From Sphingomonas sp. H160509 (lineage in GTDB: Bacteria; Pseudomonadota; Alphaproteobacteria; Sphingomonadales; Sphingomonadaceae), in contig NZ_JAMXSR020000002.1 of assembly GCF_024124765.2 (NCBI RefSeq), positions 457,001 through 521,000 on the forward strand: 64,000 nt of DNA, given 5' to 3'. A program made the position numbers and the translations under genes. The notes below the pieces were generated by a model. That model was not told the origin of the DNA. It saw only the letters and a list, made by a program, of their open reading frames with translations, and did no database searches. Below are positions 51,331 to 61,547 of the stretch, piece by piece. Each line of letters opens with the position of its first letter. Position 1 is the first letter of the stretch.

Positions 51331-53515
51331 ATGCGCTTCAAGACATTGCTCGCCGCAGGATGCGCCGCCGCCGCCTTCACTACCGTGCCAGCCGTCGCTC
51401 AGGACGCTGCCGTATCAGCGACGCAGGACGCCGCCGATACGGCCAAGACCGCAACGTCCGTCAGCTCCGATGACATCGTCGTCACTGCCCGCCAGCGCCA
51501 GGAGTCGCTGAAGGACGTGCCCATCGCGGTGACCGCGATCACCGGCGATCGGCTGGAAGGAACTGCAGGTCAACACGGTAAAGGACATCGCGTCCTACAC
51601 GCCGGGCCTCAACATCAATTCGGACAGCGTGGGCCGCGCGTTCGTCTCGATCCGCGGCATCGGTACGACGCTGATCGACACCGTACAGCCGGGCGTCGGC
51701 ATCTTCATCGACGGCGTCTATCAGCCGAACACCTCCTACCTCAACTCGCCGATCGTCGACGTCGCGCGGATCGAAGTGCTGCGCGGACCGCAGGGGACGC
51801 TGTTCGGCAACAACACGCTGGGTGGCGCGATCAACGTCATCACACGCCAGCCGGGCAACGAGTGGGAAGGGCGGTTCGACGCCGCGGTCGCCGGCACGGA
51901 CAATTACGCGTCGGTCTCGGGCTCGGTCAGCGGCCCTATCGTGCGCGACCTGCTGCAGTTCCGCCTGGGCGCGTCCTATCATGAGCAGGACGGCTTCATG
52001 CGCAACACGCTGACGATCGGCGACATGAACCCGCTGAAGCAGCAGAGCGTCGGCGGCACGCTGCGCTTCACGCCGGCGGATTGGGCGGTGTTCACCGTCA
52101 ACGGCAATTACGACCAGACCGCGGGCGGCAGCACGTCGTATATCCATGTTGCCGGGCCGACCGATTACCGCCTCGACGGCGCGACCAACGTCCTGAACCG
52201 CGCGGTGATCGACTATTACGGTGCGAGCGTGAAGGGCGAGTTCGACGCCGCCTCGCTCAAGACCAAGATCACCGCTATCGGTGCCTACAACCAGAAGAAC
52301 GTCGCCGGAATCAACGACGGCGATTTCGGCCCCGTCGACCTTCTCCGCACCCGCGGCGGTTCGACCTTGAAGACCAAGACCGCCGAACTGCGCTTCGATA
52401 CGCAGTGGAGCGACGCGTTCTCGACGTTGATCGGGCTGTACGGCAACCGCTACACGCAGACGAGCGACCAACTGACGACGATCGATTTCCGCGCGCTGCT
52501 GGGACCGACCTTCCCGGCGCCGGCCTCGACCACGCCGTCGTCGACCTATGTCCGCAACGACACGCGCGCGATCTTCGCCACCGCGTTCCTGAAAGTCGGC
52601 ACGCTCGATCTCGCGGTAGGCGGCCGTTACGATCACCAGAAGCTGGTCGCGAGCCAGGTCAACGGCATCACGCCGTATACGGCGCCCGAGTACAAGAAGG
52701 ACCAGTTCCAGCCGCGTGTCACGCTGACGCAGCACTGGACGTCGGCTGTGATGAGCTACGCCTCGATCGCCAAGGGTATCCGCGGCGGTGGCCAGAACGG
52801 TCCGGGTACGCGGCCGGAGGATGCGACCTACAAGGGTGACAATGTCTGGACCTACGAACTCGGCACCAAGTTCGATGCGTTCGACCGTCGCCTGACGATC
52901 AACGCCGACGTGTTCTACAACGACTATAAGGACTTCATCGGCCAGAACTCGCTGGCACCCAACACCAGCGGGGGATTCGTCGCGATCAACCTCAACACCG
53001 GCACCGTCGAAAGCTACGGCGCCGAAGTGGAGGCGCATCTGCGCGTGACGAACCAGTGGCGGATCGATGCCGGCGCATCCTATCTCCATGCCCGCATCAC
53101 CGACGACAGCCAGTATTTCGCGACCACCGGCGTCCACGTATCGAGCGACCGGATCATCTTCACACCCGATTACAACTTCAACTTCAACACGACCTACACC
53201 GTGCCGGTCGGCGCCAATGCGGTGCTGCTCGATGCTGGCATCTTCGGCAAGGGCAGCCGGATCGGCTCCTCGCTCGACCCCAATGTGGCGCCGAAACTAT
53301 CGGCCTATGCGATCACCAATGCGTCGCTCGGCTTTCGTTTCTCCAGCGGCCTGACCATCACGGCGTTCGGCACGAACCTGTTCAACACCAAGTTCATCGA
53401 GAGCTATATCGACAAGTCGGCGCTGGTGCGGGCCGGGCTCGCGCCGCTGGCGTCGAACCTCGCCATCCAGGGCGACCGCCGCCGCTACGGCGTGCGCGCG
53501 AGCTTCCGGTTCTAG
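51331..53515 (+). CDS. TonB-dependent outer-membrane receptor (frame break)
   Basis: About 728 residues. Signal peptide MRFKTLLAAGCAAAAFTTVPAVA, Ala-rich spacer, TonB box DDIVVTARQRQES. An extra G near 51558 breaks the plug; corrected it reads GDRLEELQVNTVKDIASYTP. Plug: VSIRGIGTTLIDTVQPG, GIFIDGVYQPNTSYLN, RIEVLRGPQGTLFGNNTLGG. The beta-barrel ends in the aromatic SFRF. It imports a bulky nutrient; gene context suggests an ester-linked or acidic compound. The palindromic operator lies upstream. Confidence 0.88.
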
Positions 53516-53522
53516 GATGACC

Positions 53523-54921
53523 ATGCATTTCGACCCCATAGAGCGCGCACCGCTCAACCCGGCGTTCGTCGCGGCGCTCAAGCAGCGGTTCGGCGATGCG
53601 CTCCAGATGAGCGACGCGATGCGGCTGCACCACGGCAGTAGCGAGGCGCATTTCGCACCGATGCTGCCCGACGCGGTCGTCTTTGCGCGATCGACCGAGG
53701 AGGTGGTCGATCTCGTCAAACTGTGCACCGCCGCCAAGGTGCCGATCGTTGCGTTCGGCGCGGGCACCTCGATCGAGGGCAACACGCTGGCGGTGCACGG
53801 CGGTGTCTCAGTCGACCTGTCGGAGATGACGCAGATCGTGTCGATCAACGCCGAGGACTTCGACTGCACGGTGCAGGCGGGGGTCCGCCGCGAGCAGCTG
53901 AACGAGCATATCCGCGACCTGGGGCTGTTCTTCCCGATCGATCCCGGCGCCAATGCGACGATCGGCGGGATGGCCGCGACGCGGGCGAGCGGGACCAACG
54001 CGGTGCGCTACGGCACGATGCGTGAGGCAGTCTTGAGCCTGCGCGTGGTGACGCCCGACGGCCGCGAGATCCGCACCAGCCGCCGCGCGCGCAAGTCGGC
54101 GGCGGGGTATGACCTGACCCGGCTGTTCGTCGGCTCCGAGGGGGACGCTCGGCATCATCACCGAGGTGACGCTGCGGCTGCACGGCATTCCCGAGGCGAT
54201 CTCGTCCGCGGTGTGCAGCTTCGACACGCTGAACGGCGCGGTCGATACGGTGGTGCAGGCTATCCAGATCGGCGTGCCGCTCGCTCGCGTCGAAATTCTC
54301 GACGACATGCAGATGAAGGCGGTCAACGCCTGGTCGAAGCTCGATTACCCCGAACTGACGACGCTGTTCTTCGAATTCCACGGCTCGCCGCGCTATGTCG
54401 ACGAACAGGCCGAGACGGTGCGTGAGCTGGCGGCGGCAAACGGCGGCGGCGATTTCCGCTGGTCGAACCTGCCCGAGGAACGTTCGAAGCTGTGGAAGGC
54501 GCGGCACGAGGCGTATTACGCGGCGGTCAACCTGCGCCCCGGCGCGGTCGGTTGGGCGACCGACGTGTGCGTGCCGATCAGTCGCCTGGCGGAGTGCATC
54601 GGCGAGACCAAGGCCGATTTGCAGGCGTCGTCGGTCCCCGCAACGATCCTGGGGCATGTCGGCGACGGCAATTTCCACGTCGTCTTCTCGATCGATCCGG
54701 AGTCCGAGGCGGAGCTCGCCGAGGTGTCGGCGATCAACGCACGGATGGTCGAGCGTGCGCTGGCGATGGATGGCACCTGCACCGGCGAGCACGGCATCGG
54801 CATCGGCAAGCAGGATTGGCTGGTCGCGGAACTGGGCGATGCGGTCGATCTGATGCGGACGCTGAAGCATGCGTTGGATCCGCACAACCTGTTCAATCCG
54901 GGCAAGATCTTTGCGTTCTGA
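53523..54921 (+). CDS. FAD-linked oxidase, D-lactate dehydrogenase/glycolate oxidase GlcD type (frame break)
   Basis: About 466 residues. FAD domain: VFARSTEEVVDLVKLCTAAK, PIVAFGAGTSIEGN, DPGANATIGGMAATRASGTN and GYDLTRLFVGSEGTLGIITE once the extra base in the G5 run 54140-54144 is removed. C-terminal cap: GHVGDGNFHVVFSID and CTGEHGIGIGKQDWL. Oxidises a 2-hydroxyacid to the ketoacid. ATG 53523 has AGGA 5 nt upstream; 53517 is an alternative. Directly follows the TonB receptor. Confidence 0.87.
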
Positions 54922-54925
54922 ACTA

Positions 54926-55032
54926 CTCCCCTCCCTGGAAGGGAGGGGGCTGGGGGTGGGTCGGCTTATTGGCAGGCGCTAGAGTGCGCCCGAGCCGACC
55001 CACCCCCGACCCCCTCCCTTCCAGGGGGGGGG
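54926..55032. repeat. large G/C intergenic inverted repeat
   Basis: Two arms of about 40 nt, each containing an internal palindrome (CTCCCTGGAAGGGAG), face each other around a 27-nt loop. The outer arms match almost exactly (GGGTCGGCT and AGCCGACCC at the inner edge). Such elements recur in sphingomonad intergenic regions. It lies between the oxidase and esterase genes and could terminate or attenuate transcription. Confidence 0.8.
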
Positions 55033-55046
55033 AAGAAGGACTTGAT

Positions 55047-55981
55047 ATGGACAGCCTGCACCTCGTCGACCCTACGCTCCGCCCACTGCTGGATATGTTG
55101 CCGCGGATATCGCTCACAGACGACATCCTGCCGGCGATGCGTGACCGGCCCTCGATGTTTCCCCGGCCGACGAGTCGCTGGCGACGCTGGAGATCCATAC
55201 GGTTCCAGGGCCTGCCGGAGCCCCGGATATCGACCTGCACGTCTTCCGCCCGGTGGGCGTCACTGGCGTCCTGCCCTGTATCTATCACATCCACGGCGGC
55301 GGCTATGTGATGGGCAAGGTCAGCGATTACGATCCGCTGGTCCGTCCGCTGATTGCCGACCTGCAATGCGTCATGGTGTCAGTCGAGTATCGCCTCGCGC
55401 CCGAGACGAACTTTCCGGGGCCGATCGAGGATTGCTATGCCGGGCTCGCCTGGACGATCGCCCATGCCGAGGACCTCGGAATCGATCCGACCCGGCTCGG
55501 CGTGATGGGGCAGAGCGCAGGTGGCGGGTATGCCGCGGCGCTGGCGCTGATGGTGCGCGACCGTGGTGAGTATGCGCTCGCGTTCCAGCACCTGATCTAC
55601 CCGATGCTTGACGACCGGACCTGCACCGCCGCGCCGCATCCGTACGCCGGCGAGTTTATCTGGACCGCGCAGAGCAATCGCTTTGGCTGGACCTCGCTGC
55701 TCGGCCACGCGCCCGGTGGCGACGACGTTTCGCCCTACGCCGCACCTGCGCGTGCGACCGATCTCGGTAACCTGCCGCGGGCCTATATCGCGACCGGCGC
55801 GCTTGATCTCTTCGTCGACGAGGACATCGACTACGCGACGCGGCTGATCCGCGCGGGCGTGCCGGTCGAGCTTCACGTCTATCCCGGTGGCTATCACGCC
55901 TTCGATGTCTTCGCCGACGGTCCGGTATCGCAACAGGCGCGCCGCGACAGCCACGAGGCACTGCGCCGTTCGCTTGCATAA
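55047..55981 (+). CDS. alpha/beta-hydrolase fold-3 esterase (frame break)
   Basis: About 311 residues from ATG 55047 (MDSLHLVDPTLRPLLDML) after AAGGA. The N-terminal cap region breaks at C4 55161-55164 and resumes as ADESLATLEIHTVPGPAGA. HSL-family motifs: HIHGGGYVMG (oxyanion), GVMGQSAGGGYAAA (Ser), ALDLFVDEDIDYA (Asp) and PGGYHAFDVF (His). Cytoplasmic esterase for short or branched esters. Between the oxidase and the MFS gene (9 bp), so probably part of one transcript. Confidence 0.86.
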
Positions 55982-55990
55982 GGATCTCCC

Positions 55991-57296
55991 ATGACCGATT
56001 TCGCCCGACCGATCGAGGCAACCTCGCCGCCGTTCGCAAGGACGCTGTTGCCGTTGCTCGCGCTCGCGCTGGCGATGGCGGTCGGCTTCACGATGATGGG
56101 CTCGTTCGGGACGGTGCAGGAGGGCGCGAAGGCCGAATTGCACCTCAGCGATTATACGCTGAGCCTGATCCAGGGCTTGTCGGCGGCACTGCCGCTCGCG
56201 ATGTTCTCGATCCCGATCGGTATTCTGGTCGATCGCTACAACCGCGTGCGGATGATGATCGCGCTCGCGCTCGTGTGGACGCTGGGGACGGTGCTCACCG
56301 CGTTCGCGCAGGGCGTGCCCGTGCTGTTCGTCGCGCGCATGCTGACCGGGATCGGCACGACCGGCGCCTTGACCGCAGCGCTGTCGCTGTGCGCCGACTT
56401 CTGCGTTCCAACGCAGCGGGGCAGGGGCCATGCTGATCGTCAACCTCGGCAAGTCGCTCGGCGTTGCGCTCGCTTTGGGCTTGTCGGGCGAGCTGTTCGG
56501 CCTGTTCGCGCATGGCGGCGCACCGACATGGTTCGGAGGCATGATGCCGTGGCGCAGCGTCCATCTGGGCCTCGCGGTCATCAGCGTGATCGCGATCCTG
56601 CCGCTGTTCCTGCTGCGCGAACCGGCGCGGCAGGAGGTCGCGGCGGGCACGCACGCACCGTTCAAAATCGTGGCTGGCGAACTTTGGGCACGTCGCGTGT
56701 TCCTGATCCCGTTGTTCATCGGCCAGATCAGCGTGGTGATGGCCGATGCCGCCGCGGGGATCTGGGTCTCGCCGGTCCTGTCTCGCAATTTCCACCTGCA
56801 GCCCGACCAGTTTGCCGGATGGATGGGCACGCTGCTCTTTGGCTCGGGCGTAGTTGGTGCGATTGTCGGTGGCCTGTCCGCCGACCGGGGGCAGAAGAGC
56901 GGACGGCGCGGTGGCCTGCTGATCGGTGCGATCGTTGCCGCGGCGGTCGGCGTGCCTGCAGCGTTGTTCCCGATCATGCCCTCCGTCCCGCTGTTCGGGG
57001 TCGCGGTCGGCCTGCTCGTGACGTGCGGCGCGGTGACGGGCGTGGTGACTTCGGTGGCGTTGACCGTGCTGATCCCGAACGAACTGCGCGGGTTGTGCAT
57101 CGGCGCGTTCATCGCGATCGCCGGGCTGATCGGCTACGGCCTCGCACCGACGCTGGTCGCTGCGGCAAGCGGCATGCTGGGCGGCGAGGCGCATCTCGCG
57201 CAGGGCCTCGCGATCGTCGGCGTAGTGACCAGCGCGATCTCCGTCATCGCCTTCACGATGGCGATGCGTCGCGCGCCGGTATCGGCAACCGCCTGA
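55991..57296 (+). CDS. MFS transporter (frame break)
   Basis: About 434 residues, 12 predicted helices. Motif A of the MFS is visible as GILVDRYNRVRMM between helices 2 and 3. Other helices include GTTGALTAALSLCADF and LFGSGVVGAIVGGLSADRG. The frame is lost at 56418-56427 (G4 runs) between PTQRGR and AMLIVNLGKS. Probable inner-membrane carrier for the compound imported by the TonB receptor. Last structural gene of the cluster before the regulators. Confidence 0.86.
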
Positions 57297-57318
57297 CCTG
57301 TAAGATAGCTGTTGCGCG

Positions 57319-57333
57319 AGCTATCCGATAGCT
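57319..57333. promoter_or_regulatory. palindromic operator, copy 2
   Basis: AGCTATCCGATAGCT, the same 15-bp palindrome as at 51262. An additional half-site GATAGCT lies at 57304-57310. It is 60 bp before the AraC-type regulator gene, suggesting autoregulation of the regulator pair. Confidence 0.75.
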
Positions 57334-57392
57334 GCATGATCGACCCAATCCCGGCAATCGGGAACAGGAGATCGGTGTTGGGCGAGGGTAGC

Positions 57393-58145
57393 ATGCAGAA
57401 GGAACGGGTCACGGTGTCGCCCGAGATGGCGGCCTTCATCGGCGAGGGCTTGGTCGACCCGGCGGCTGTTTCCGCCGACGCGGTGGTCCTGTGCTTTACG
57501 CTCGGCGAGGACATGCCGGCGCAAGTCACGGTCACTACCGGCACGGTTCCTTCGGAAGAGCGCGCGATCCTGGTCCTTGCGGTCGAACGTGGCGCCTGCC
57601 TGCGGGTCTTCGATTACGCGCCCGACGCGAACATCGCGTGCCATCTGCCGAGCGAGTTGCGGATGATGGTCGCCGCGATCCTCGATTGCACGCTGCCCGA
57701 ACCCTGGCGCAGCACGCATCGTTCGGCAAAATGCATCGAGCTACTCTCCAGCACGTTCCAGCGGATCGTCGAGGACGACCTTGTCCCTCTCGCGGGTGCC
57801 GGGCAATTGTCCGCCCGCGACAGCCAGCGGATCGTCGCGGCGAAGCGGATGATCGACGAACGCTGGGGTGAGAAGATGACGCTCGACTCGATCGCGCGCG
57901 CCTGTGGCCTGAACCGTGCGAAGCTCACGCGCGGCTTCCGCGACATGTTCGCTTGTACGGTCGCCGACGCGCTGCTCGACCGGCGGCTTGGGGCGGCCCG
58001 TCAGCTGCTGATCGCGACCGACCTGCCGGTATCGTCGATCGGGTACCAGTGCGGCTATCTCAACAACGCCAGTTTCACGCGGGCTTTCTCGCGGCAGTTC
58101 GGCACGACACCGTCCTCGCTGCGCGCACCGCGGCTCGCGGCATGA
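57393..58145 (+). CDS. AraC-family transcriptional regulator
   Basis: 250 residues from ATG 57393 (MQKERVTVSPEMAAFIG) behind GAGGGT. N-terminal sensor domain of about 120 residues without strong similarity. C-terminal AraC DNA-binding domain: LDSIARACGLNRAKLTRGFR (first helix-turn-helix) and SIGYQCGYLNNASFTRAFSR (second). Its stop overlaps the GntR start (ATGA). Controls the upstream catabolic genes (inference). Confidence 0.85.
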   Translation: MQKERVTVSPEMAAFIGEGLVDPAAVSADAVVLCFTLGEDMPAQVTVTTGTVPSEERAILVLAVERGACLRVFDYAPDANIACHLPSELRMMVAAILDCTLPEPWRSTHRSAKCIELLSSTFQRIVEDDLVPLAGAGQLSARDSQRIVAAKRMIDERWGEKMTLDSIARACGLNRAKLTRGFRDMFACTVADALLDRRLGAARQLLIATDLPVSSIGYQCGYLNNASFTRAFSRQFGTTPSSLRAPRLAA

Positions 58146-58852
58146 GCGCGGCGAGCCTGCGGCTGGTCGAAGGCGGCTCGCTCGTCGACCAGGCGGTCCA
58201 CGCGGTCCGCACGCATATCCGCGCCAATGACATGAAAGTCGGGGACACGCTGCCGTCCGAAGGGCATTTCGCGACCGAATTGGGTGTCAGCCGGCCGGTA
58301 TTGCGCGAGGCGTTCGGCGCGCTGGCGGCGTTGCGGCTCATCGACGTGGGCAATGGCAGGCGCGCCCGCGTTGCCGCGATCGACGGATCGGTGATGGCGA
58401 CATCGCTCGATCACGCGGTGGCGACGGCGCAGATCTCGATGGTGCAGATCTGGGACGTGCGCCGCACGCTGGAACTGCGCACCGCCGAACTCGCCGCGAT
58501 CGAACGCACCGACGACGAGGCGCGGACGATCATTGGTTTAGCCGAGGCGATGGAAGCGGCGGGCACCGATGTCGATGCGCTGACCCGCCACGACATCGCG
58601 TTCCACCAGGCGATCGCACAGGCGGGGCGCAACATGCTGTTCCTGCAGATCGTCCGCTCGTTCGCACCGATGATGGTGCACGCCGTGCCCGCCGCCTGGG
58701 CAACGCGAACCACCGCACGGCAGCGTACCGCCGTGTTGGCGCACCATCACGACCTGGCAAGAGCGATCGCCGACCGTGACCCGAAAGCGGCGATCGCAGC
58801 AATGAGCACGCATTTCGTCGCGTCCATCGGCGATCTTTTCGCGCGTCTTTGA
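58142..58852 (+). CDS. GntR/FadR-family regulator (FCD domain)
   Basis: 236 residues from ATG 58142. N-terminal winged helix: VKVGDTLPSEGHFATELGVS starting one residue earlier as KVGDTLPSE, then RPVLREAFGALAALRLID. The FCD ligand domain has the metal-binding His/Asp pattern RHDIAFHQAIAQAG, then a late AHHHDLARAIADRD. FadR/FCD regulators bind organic acids or sugar acids and repress catabolic genes. It is the best candidate to bind the palindromes at 51262 and 57319. Confidence 0.88.
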   Translation: MSAASLRLVEGGSLVDQAVHAVRTHIRANDMKVGDTLPSEGHFATELGVSRPVLREAFGALAALRLIDVGNGRRARVAAIDGSVMATSLDHAVATAQISMVQIWDVRRTLELRTAELAAIERTDDEARTIIGLAEAMEAAGTDVDALTRHDIAFHQAIAQAGRNMLFLQIVRSFAPMMVHAVPAAWATRTTARQRTAVLAHHHDLARAIADRDPKAAIAAMSTHFVASIGDLFARL

Positions 58853-59142
58853 GGTGCGCCTAGCCGACATCGTTTTCTCCGGCGTCGGTAACTTTTGAAT
58901 CTTTCGACTTCGGCGCGTACGCGCGGGCGTTGGCATCATCTACCGCATGGGACCTGATCGCAGCGGCCGCTGCCATGTCAAAAGCGACGGGTGGAAGAGC
59001 AAGAGACCGGACATGGCTGGCTTCGCTACCCTTCGCATGCCATTCGCCGTTGTTCGTTCCTCAGCGGCATGCAACATGATGCGTTCATGTTTTTCGGTCT
59101 AGCATCTCCACTTCGACGATGGACGACATTCAAGGACGACTG

Positions 59143-60001
59143 ATGCGCGCACCTCGGCTTTCCTGCCTGTTTTTATCGAGCATCGCCGCTAGCCTCCTCG
59201 TTGCGACACCGGCGACCGCAGACTCGATTGCGCCTACCGGGCTCGAACGCGTGTTGAGTTTGCTGGTCGCGGAACGCTCCGGTGACTACGGCATCGCTGC
59301 CCTGGACCTTCGCGACGGCTCGACCGCGTCCGTCAGGGGTGACACGCCGTTTCCGATGGCGAGCACGGTCAAGATCGCGATCGCCGCCGCCTACCTTGCC
59401 GATGTCGATCAAGGTCGCCGCACCCTCGGCGATATGATCGTCGGTCGTCCCGCCGCGAAGGTCATGGAATTGATGATCGTCCATAGCGACAACCAGGCGA
59501 CCGACCAGTTGCTTGCCGCTCTCGGGGGGGCCCGTCGCTATCCAGCAGTGGCTGTCGTCGCACAGGATTACCGGCATCCGAATGGACCGGACCATTGCCC
59601 AGTTGCTGAGGGAGCGTGGTCACCTTGCCGACAGCAAGGATGTTGCCACGCCGATCGCGATGGTCACGTTGTTGAACAAGCTGGACAACGGCACTGTCCT
59701 GGCGGCACAGAGCCGTCAATTTCTGCTCGAATTGATGAGCCGCTGCCAGACGGGCACGCGCCGTATCCGCGCCCTGCTTCCCGCGGGTACCAGGGTGGAG
59801 GACAAGACCGGTACGCTCGACGGTATCACCAATGACGTCGGGTTCATCACCATGCCTGACGGCCGCCGCGTCGCGATCGTGGTGTTCGCGCGAGGGGGAC
59901 GCGACCGCCAGCCGGTTATCGCCGAAGTCTCACGCGCGATTTACGACTATTTTGCCGATAGCGCCCGCAACGCGCTCGCGCTCTTCATGCAAATGCGGTG
60001 A
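59143..60001 (+). CDS. class A beta-lactamase-like serine hydrolase (frame break)
   Basis: About 285 residues from ATG 59143 behind AAGGA, with signal peptide MRAPRLSCLFLSSIAASLLV. Motifs: SxxK as MASTVKIAIA, SDN as VHSDNQATDQLL and KTG as VEDKTGTLDG. The frame is lost in the G7 run 59524-59530; then VAIQQWLSSHRITGIRMD continues. In the omega-loop place (MDRTIAQLLRERGHLADS) the usual ExxLN, with Glu166 and Asn170, is absent, so rapid deacylation of beta-lactams is unlikely. More probably an esterase or penicillin-binding type protein. Confidence 0.8.
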
Positions 60002-60087
60002 CCTAGGTTTAGTTTCCGGACTGCTACGAACTGTGGGCGGCACAGTTTTGCCAAACCGCAAAGCATGTATCTTCCTAGGCGGAGGTG

Positions 60088-61417
60088 TCAGAGGGGCGAC
60101 ACCGATGCGCGTATGGTTACGCGCGTCGTTGCCACCGCACCGAGCACCATCAGCGCGCCGCCGAGGTACAGGATGTTGCGCGGTTCGCCGCCCAACAGCG
60201 AGTGGTAGAACAATGGCACGGTCAGGCTCTCGATGATCATCGGGATGACGATGAACATGTTGAAGATGCCCATGTAGACGCCGTTGCGCTCGGGCGGGAT
60301 CATGTCGATCAGCATGATGTACGGGTTGCCCATCATGCTCGCCCAGCCGATGCCGATGCCGAGCATCGCGACGAACAGCGCGGGCTCGGTGCGCAGGCCG
60401 GGGATTGCCAGCATCGCCACGCCCGACGCGAGCAGGCACGCGGCATGCGCGTTCTTTGCCCCCAGCGGCGCGCGACCGGCACCAGCGCGATCGCGGCGAC
60501 AAACGCGACGGCGTTGTAGAACGCGCCGAGCTGGCCGACGGTGAGCACGGTATCACGGAAAGCCTCGCTCTTGGCGTCCGACGTGCCGTGCAGCGACCGT
60601 GCGACCGCGAAGGTGATGAACTGCCAATAGGCGAACATCGCATACCATTGGCACAGCATCGCCAGCGCGAGCTGTCGCATCGGCTTGGGCATCTCGACCA
60701 GCGCGGTCTTCAAGTCTCGCAGCGTGCCGCCGAGCGTCAGCGGCTCCTTTGCGAGGCGCATCTTCTCTTCTTCAGGCAAGGGCAGTTCGGGCACGCGAAC
60801 GACCGACCAGACGATCGTCGCCAACGACAGCACCGCGCCGATGAGGAACGCGATGCGCGTGATGTCGGGAATGCCGTTGCCGTCGATCGCGTCCTTGTTG
60901 AAGCCGATCCACACCAGCAGCGACGGCGCCAGATACGACAGCGTCTGCGCGAGGCCGGTGAACGCCGACTGCGTCAGGAAGCCGGCGGCGCGCTGGTCGT
61001 CGGGCAGGCGGTCGCCGACATAGGCGCGGTATGGCTCCATCGTCACGTTGTTCGCCGCGTCGAGCACCCACAACAGGCTCGCCGCCACCCACAAAGTCGG
61101 GCTGTACGGCATTGCCAGCAGGCACAGGCTGCACAGTATCGCGCCGATCAGGAAATAGGGGTGCGGCGGCCGATCCGGGTCGAGGTCCGGTCGCTCATCG
61201 CGCCGATCAAAGGCTGGATCAGCAGGCCGGTCATCGGCCCGGCGAGCCATAGCAGCGGCAGGCTCGCCTCGTCAGCACCGAGATAGCCGTAGATCGGCGC
61301 CATGTTGGCCTGTTGCAGCCCGAACGAGAATTGCAGCCCAAGGAAGCCGAGGTTCATCTCGATCAGCCGCATCAGCGAGAGGCGGGGTTTGGTCATGAGG
61401 CCGAGGTTCATTGTCAT
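60088..61417 (-). CDS. suxC: MFS transporter, sucrose/maltoside type (two frame breaks)
   Basis: About 443 residues from ATG 61417. GPH/SLC45-like sugar carrier: MNLGFLGLQFSFGLQQANMA and PIYGYLG in helix 1, LLIQPLIGAMSDRTSTRIGR as MFS motif A, later ANNVTMEPYRAYVGDRLPDD. Breaks near 61165 and in the C5 run 60459-60463. The gene order with amylosucrase and a TonB receptor matches the sux locus of Xanthomonas and relatives, in which SuxC takes sucrose across the inner membrane. The symbol is by analogy. Confidence 0.82.
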
Positions 61418-61452
61418 GCCTTCTCTATCGACCCAAGACCGTTGCATTCCCG

Positions 61453-61527
61453 TTCCCCCCGCGAAAGCGGGGCCCAGGAGCCGCGGGCGCTGCGGCTTGG
61501 TACCCTGGGCTCCCGCCTTCGCGGGAG
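61453..61527. repeat. palindromic intergenic repeat
   Basis: CCCCGCGAAAGCGGGGCCCAG on the left (21 nt read as CCCCGCGAAAGCGGGG plus CCCAG) and CTGGGCTCCCGCCTTCGCGGGAG on the right (CTGGGCTCC plus CGCCTTCGCGGG) form nested inverted repeats of the type seen across sphingomonad genomes. Between amylosucrase and the MFS gene. Confidence 0.7.
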
Positions 61528-61547
61528 AACAGATGTGGTGGGGCGGT

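Noticed and set aside
51539-53137. 532-codon open frame antisense to the TonB receptor
   Set aside because: Shadow of the receptor gene; composition Arg/Asp/Val-rich with no motif.
55379-57112. 577-codon open frame antisense to the esterase and MFS genes
   Set aside because: Spans two genuine genes on the other strand and has no recognisable fold.
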